8,859 nt of DNA from an uncultured Chlorobiaceae bacterium. Its GTDB lineage: Bacteria > Bacteroidota > Chlorobiia > Chlorobiales > Chlorobiaceae. The translations under genes and the position numbers were made by a program. The notes beneath the pieces were generated by a model, which worked only from the letters and a program-made list of their open reading frames with translations, made no database searches and was not told where the DNA came from. Each line of letters begins with the position of its first letter. Within the stretch, counting starts at the first letter, position 1. The stretch spans positions 1 to 8,859 of the forward strand of contig CAIVCU010000408.1 in NCBI GenBank assembly GCA_903904495.1, given 5' to 3'. This document shows, piece by piece, positions 6,345 to 8,859 of this stretch.

Positions 6345-7384
6345 TGCAGAACCGTAAATTTTTACATCATATACCAACCACGGTTATTACCGGGTTTCTC
6401 GGGGCCGGCAAAACAACGGCAATCAACCATCTGCTTGCTGAAAAGCCTGCGGGTGAAATCTGGGCGGTGCTGGTGAATGAATTCGGGCAGGTTGGGGTTG
6501 ATGGTGCTTTGATTGGGCCGGTTTCAGGAGTCGCAATAAGGGAAATTGCAGGTGGATGCCTTTGCTGTACTGCCGGGCAGGCTTTTGAAGCTGCCTTGAA
6601 CCGTCTTATCCGTGATACTTCACCTGACAGGATTCTTATCGAACCAACGGGGATTGGCCATCCCCTGAAAATCATCCGTACCCTTACCGGTGGTTATTAT
6701 AAAGATGTTCTTGATCTTAGAGCTACAATCTGCCTTGTTGATGCCCGTAAGCTCAGTGATGCGAGATACCGGGAACATCCTGCTTTTCAGGATCAGCTTA
6801 ATCTTTCCGATGTGCTTGTCGCTAGCAAGTCGGACTTGTACAGCGATGATGACCGTTCAGCATTTGCAGACCTGGTCAGCGGTTCCATCCCTCCGAAAAC
6901 GGCGTATACAATGATTTCATTCGGGAAGGTGGATTCTGTACTGCTTAACCTTCCGCGCGATCAGTCCCGCATGGCGGGCTTTCCTGATGCCCATCCGGTA
7001 AGAGAACACCCCTTCTCTTTAGATGGCGTGCAGGAAGTCATAGATATAAAGGCTGCGCCTGTGAGCAGAGAGAGCTGGGTAATGCATGAAGGTTCGGGTG
7101 AAGGATATTACAGTAAGAGCTGGTTGATTGGAACCGGATACCGCTTCGACAGCACTGCCCTTTCAGTGCTGCTGACATCCTTTCCATATGCCCGCATAAA
7201 AGGAATCATGCTGTGCAATGACGGATGGATGAAGATCAATGGAGGTGAAGGTGTTGTTGAGTGTTCAGTAAGTGAGCCTCAAAGCAATTCACGTCTTGAG
7301 ATTATTGACTCTGCCCCGCTGCTTTTCATCGAGATAGATCGAAAGTTGAAGAAAGTACTGGGGAAAGAAAGTTCTGAGTTTTGA
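6344..7384 (+). CDS. CobW/COG0523 family metallochaperone GTPase
   Basis: A 346-residue G3E-family P-loop GTPase. Walker A is GFLGAGKTT (17-25), then NEFGQVGVDGALI (45-57), the metal-binding CxCC motif GGCLCCT (C72, C74, C75), the EPTGIGHP motif (100-107) and SKSD (161-164) in place of the usual NKxD guanine motif. The CobW C-terminal domain fills the second half (about 240-330). COG0523 proteins use GTP hydrolysis to deliver metals such as zinc or cobalt to client enzymes. No cobalamin, nitrile hydratase or zinc-uptake gene lies nearby, so the metal is unassigned. The only available start before Walker A is TTG at 6344, because an in-frame TAA lies at 6338-6340. No ribosome binding site is seen. 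The gene diverges from the reductase-like gene across 132 bases. Confidence 0.88.
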   Translation: MQNRKFLHHIPTTVITGFLGAGKTTAINHLLAEKPAGEIWAVLVNEFGQVGVDGALIGPVSGVAIREIAGGCLCCTAGQAFEAALNRLIRDTSPDRILIEPTGIGHPLKIIRTLTGGYYKDVLDLRATICLVDARKLSDARYREHPAFQDQLNLSDVLVASKSDLYSDDDRSAFADLVSGSIPPKTAYTMISFGKVDSVLLNLPRDQSRMAGFPDAHPVREHPFSLDGVQEVIDIKAAPVSRESWVMHEGSGEGYYSKSWLIGTGYRFDSTALSVLLTSFPYARIKGIMLCNDGWMKINGGEGVVECSVSEPQSNSRLEIIDSAPLLFIEIDRKLKKVLGKESSEF

Positions 7385-7520
7385 GTCGGCAATAACCAGT
7401 TGACACTCGGCAGTCAAGATGGATGAGAAAAGAGATTTCTCACGGGATGTTCGAAATGACAGTGAAGAGTTGGCTGTCGGCAGTGAAGATTGTTGACTGC
7501 AGACTGCTTACTGCCGACTA
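7384..7520. repeat. Mosaic intergenic repeat element with imperfect terminal inverted repeats
   Basis: The element fills the space between the convergent CobW and permease genes. Its ends, 7384-7400 (AGTCGGCAATAACCAGT) and 7503-7519, are inverted repeats matching at 15 of 17 positions; the left one begins at the last base of the CobW stop codon. Inside are two direct copies of a 25-base unit (7398-7422 and 7468-7492, 20 of 25 identical, core TCGGCAGT) around a core at 7425-7466. CAGT(C/G)AAGA occurs three times (7411, 7460, 7481). It could fold into a long hairpin and act as a two-way transcript end. No coding frame is evident. Its identity as a mobile non-autonomous element is inference. Confidence 0.6.
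7434..7459 (+). repeat. Dispersed intergenic repeat, copy 2 (core of the mosaic element)
   Basis: GATTTCTC at one end and TCGAAATGA at the other match 3971-3996 over the same 26-base length (20 of 26). The middle bases differ. Just upstream, GAGAAA (7425-7430) pairs with TTTCTC (7436-7441) across five bases, giving a small stem. Confidence 0.55.
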
Positions 7521-7530
7521 TTGAAAGTGG

Positions 7531-8781
7531 TTAATTGGTTTTTTGGTCGAGGGAGTTGCTGGTGGCGATCATGGCGGCTTTTCTTGCCGGGTAGAGGCTG
7601 ACCAGGAGGCAGAGTGTGACCCCGGTTATTCCTACGATGATAAAATCTTCGAGGTGCATACTGACAGGATAGGCTGGAATGATGAATGCGCTTTTAGATG
7701 GCAGCTGGACTATGCCGTAGAGTTCCTGAAGTTTGCAGATACCCCATGCGATGATTATTCCTGCTGTGGTTCCCACAAGCCCGGTCATCCCGCCTTGGAT
7801 GATGAATATTGACATGAACTGCGGCTTCTCGAGTCCCAGGCAGCGAAGATAGAAAAGTTCGCGCTGTTTGTCGATGGCGGTCATGGCAAGCGCTCCGGTG
7901 AGGCTGAGAGCTGCCACAAGAATAATAAGCATCAGTACGCTGAAGCTGACCCATTTTTCAAGCTGCATCACGGTGAAGATGTTGCTGTATTTCTCTTCGA
8001 GCGTGCGCACTTTCCAGGTGGATTTCATGGGGCTTTTAGCCAGCCATACCCGGAGGTTGGCGGTGAAGGCATCACGGGAATACCCGTCCTTCTGCCGGAT
8101 GTCAATTCCAGAATAGGCTCCCCTGCCAAGCAGCAGGATTTTCCGGGCAAAGAGGTCGGACGTTATCACGTAACGATCGTCGAATATCTTCTGCAGGGAA
8201 AATATGGATGAGACTGATGTTTCAGGTATACCGAGCATCGGTACAAGATAGGGTTGTGAAAGGGATTCGAGGCCTAAGGAGATAAGCTCAGGGCTGAAAA
8301 TTTTAACCTGTTTAAATACCTGGAGGTTCATCCTGTACGCTAACAGCTCCCCTGCCGCAATGGTTTCAGCGTTGAAATAGGGTTGCGATGCATGGGTCTG
8401 CCGCATCAGGCGATATTGAGCCGCATCACTGAGTCCCTTAACCATGACGAGTTCACTTTTCTCCCCACTGCCCATAATAGCCTCCCCTTCCGCATAGGGT
8501 TCAACCGCTCCGACTCCTTCGATAGCTCTGATAGCCTGGAGTAGGGTGTCGGATACGGCTATTGTTCTTCCGTTTGCGGGAACAATCTGAGCCGGACTGT
8601 CAATGGTGATAAAGAGATCGCGGGCAAGTTTTTGAAATCCGTTCAAAACACTCATAACTACAAGGAGGGTGCTGACACCTATAACGATTCCAGCAAGACT
8701 TATGGCCGAAATGACATTGATAACCCTGAAGCGTTTTTGGGCAAAGCTAAAACGTCGCGCAATCCACAACCCTGTTTTCAT
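7531..8781 (-). CDS. LolC/LolE-type ABC transporter permease (FtsX family)
   Basis: This 416-residue inner-membrane protein has the LolC/E layout. One membrane segment lies near the N-terminus (about 22-46, with ISLAGIVIGVSTLLVVMSVLNGFQ), then a large periplasmic domain (about 48-275). Three C-terminal segments follow (about 278-300, 323-350 and 379-398), forming the FtsX domain. The cytoplasmic loop DKQRELFYLRCLGLEKPQ is the family's coupling-helix region, and the last segment ends in YPARKAA, as in LolC, LolE and MacB-type permeases. Lol permeases work with the ATPase LolD to release lipoproteins from the inner membrane to LolA. LolC and LolE cannot be told apart here, and no lolD lies within the window. 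The ATG at 8781 fits the usual N-terminus (K-x-x-RRF); no ribosome binding site is visible. It converges on the CobW gene. Confidence 0.88.
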   Translation of the reverse strand: MKTGLWIARRFSFAQKRFRVINVISAISLAGIVIGVSTLLVVMSVLNGFQKLARDLFITIDSPAQIVPANGRTIAVSDTLLQAIRAIEGVGAVEPYAEGEAIMGSGEKSELVMVKGLSDAAQYRLMRQTHASQPYFNAETIAAGELLAYRMNLQVFKQVKIFSPELISLGLESLSQPYLVPMLGIPETSVSSIFSLQKIFDDRYVITSDLFARKILLLGRGAYSGIDIRQKDGYSRDAFTANLRVWLAKSPMKSTWKVRTLEEKYSNIFTVMQLEKWVSFSVLMLIILVAALSLTGALAMTAIDKQRELFYLRCLGLEKPQFMSIFIIQGGMTGLVGTTAGIIIAWGICKLQELYGIVQLPSKSAFIIPAYPVSMHLEDFIIVGITGVTLCLLVSLYPARKAAMIATSNSLDQKTN

Positions 8782-8809
8782 ACAAGCAATAATAACATAG
8801 ATTTCCGGC

Positions 8810-8831
8810 TAACCGTCATCACTGTCGGTTA
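8810..8831. other. Hairpin-forming inverted repeat upstream of the LolC/E-type gene
   Basis: TAACCG and CGGTTA pair around a T-T mismatch, two further pairs (CA/TG) and a four-base loop. On the minus strand the stem begins at a TAA closing a frame that enters from the right edge (last residues KMTRVDI). It may therefore follow an upstream gene's end, but no T-run makes it a standard terminator. It lies about 30 bases before the permease start. Confidence 0.35.
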
Positions 8832-8859
8832 AATATCAACTCGGGTCATCTTAAAGACC

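Noticed and set aside
7384..7520. CRISPR-like repeat array
   Set aside because: There are only two imperfect 25-base direct repeats, 45 bases apart, with no regular spacers and no cas genes.
8829..8859. 3' end of an upstream minus-strand gene entering from the right edge (last residues VFKMTRVDI)
   Set aside because: Only about nine codons are visible, too few to identify or distinguish from chance, though a hairpin follows the stop.
1..8859. A novel defence, biosynthetic or mobile multi-gene system
   Set aside because: Every substantial frame belongs to a known general family, the genes alternate in direction and there is no conserved-looking cassette of unknown genes.

Overview
This window reads as ordinary chromosomal sequence from a Gram-negative bacterium. 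It carries an outer-membrane barrel protein with a signal peptide, a LolC/LolE-type permease, a rubredoxin and A-rich leaders mostly without Shine-Dalgarno sites. The overall impression is of the Chlorobi/Bacteroidetes side, plausibly a green sulfur bacterium. No gene here is diagnostic, so the taxonomic call is inference.

Layout. At the left edge (1-152) is the 3' end of an IS3-family insertion sequence: the transposase C-terminus and a probable right terminal repeat. It runs directly into a CAP/SCP-domain gene (127-696, +) whose native start and secretion signal appear to have been lost to the IS. Converging on it is a minus-strand series reading right to left: a TMEM165/GDT1-type transporter (2478-3116), an outer-membrane beta-barrel protein (1720-2403) and a two-part GNAT acetyltransferase (713-1579). 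Divergent from the transporter are a small GNAT acetyltransferase (3320-3769, +) and, 23 bases behind it, a 53-residue rubredoxin (3793-3954, +). Next come three minus-strand genes: a flavodoxin-fold NAD(P)H:quinone reductase-like protein (5633-6211), a DUF4405 membrane protein (4968-5471) and a DUF4239 membrane protein (4062-4856). Divergent from the reductase is a CobW/COG0523 metallochaperone GTPase (6344-7384, +) with a probable TTG start. It converges on the LolC/E-type permease (7531-8781, -).

How the genes relate. The genes look like separate housekeeping and stress or metal functions rather than one pathway. Possible small units are GNAT plus rubredoxin and transporter plus barrel protein. 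The most structured non-coding DNA is a mosaic repeat of about 137 bases between the CobW and permease genes. It has imperfect terminal inverted repeats, internal direct repeats and a core that recurs after the rubredoxin gene. I see no CRISPR array, tRNA, rRNA, known riboswitch or prophage, and no convincing new multi-gene system. No stretch without a gene exceeds 300 bases.
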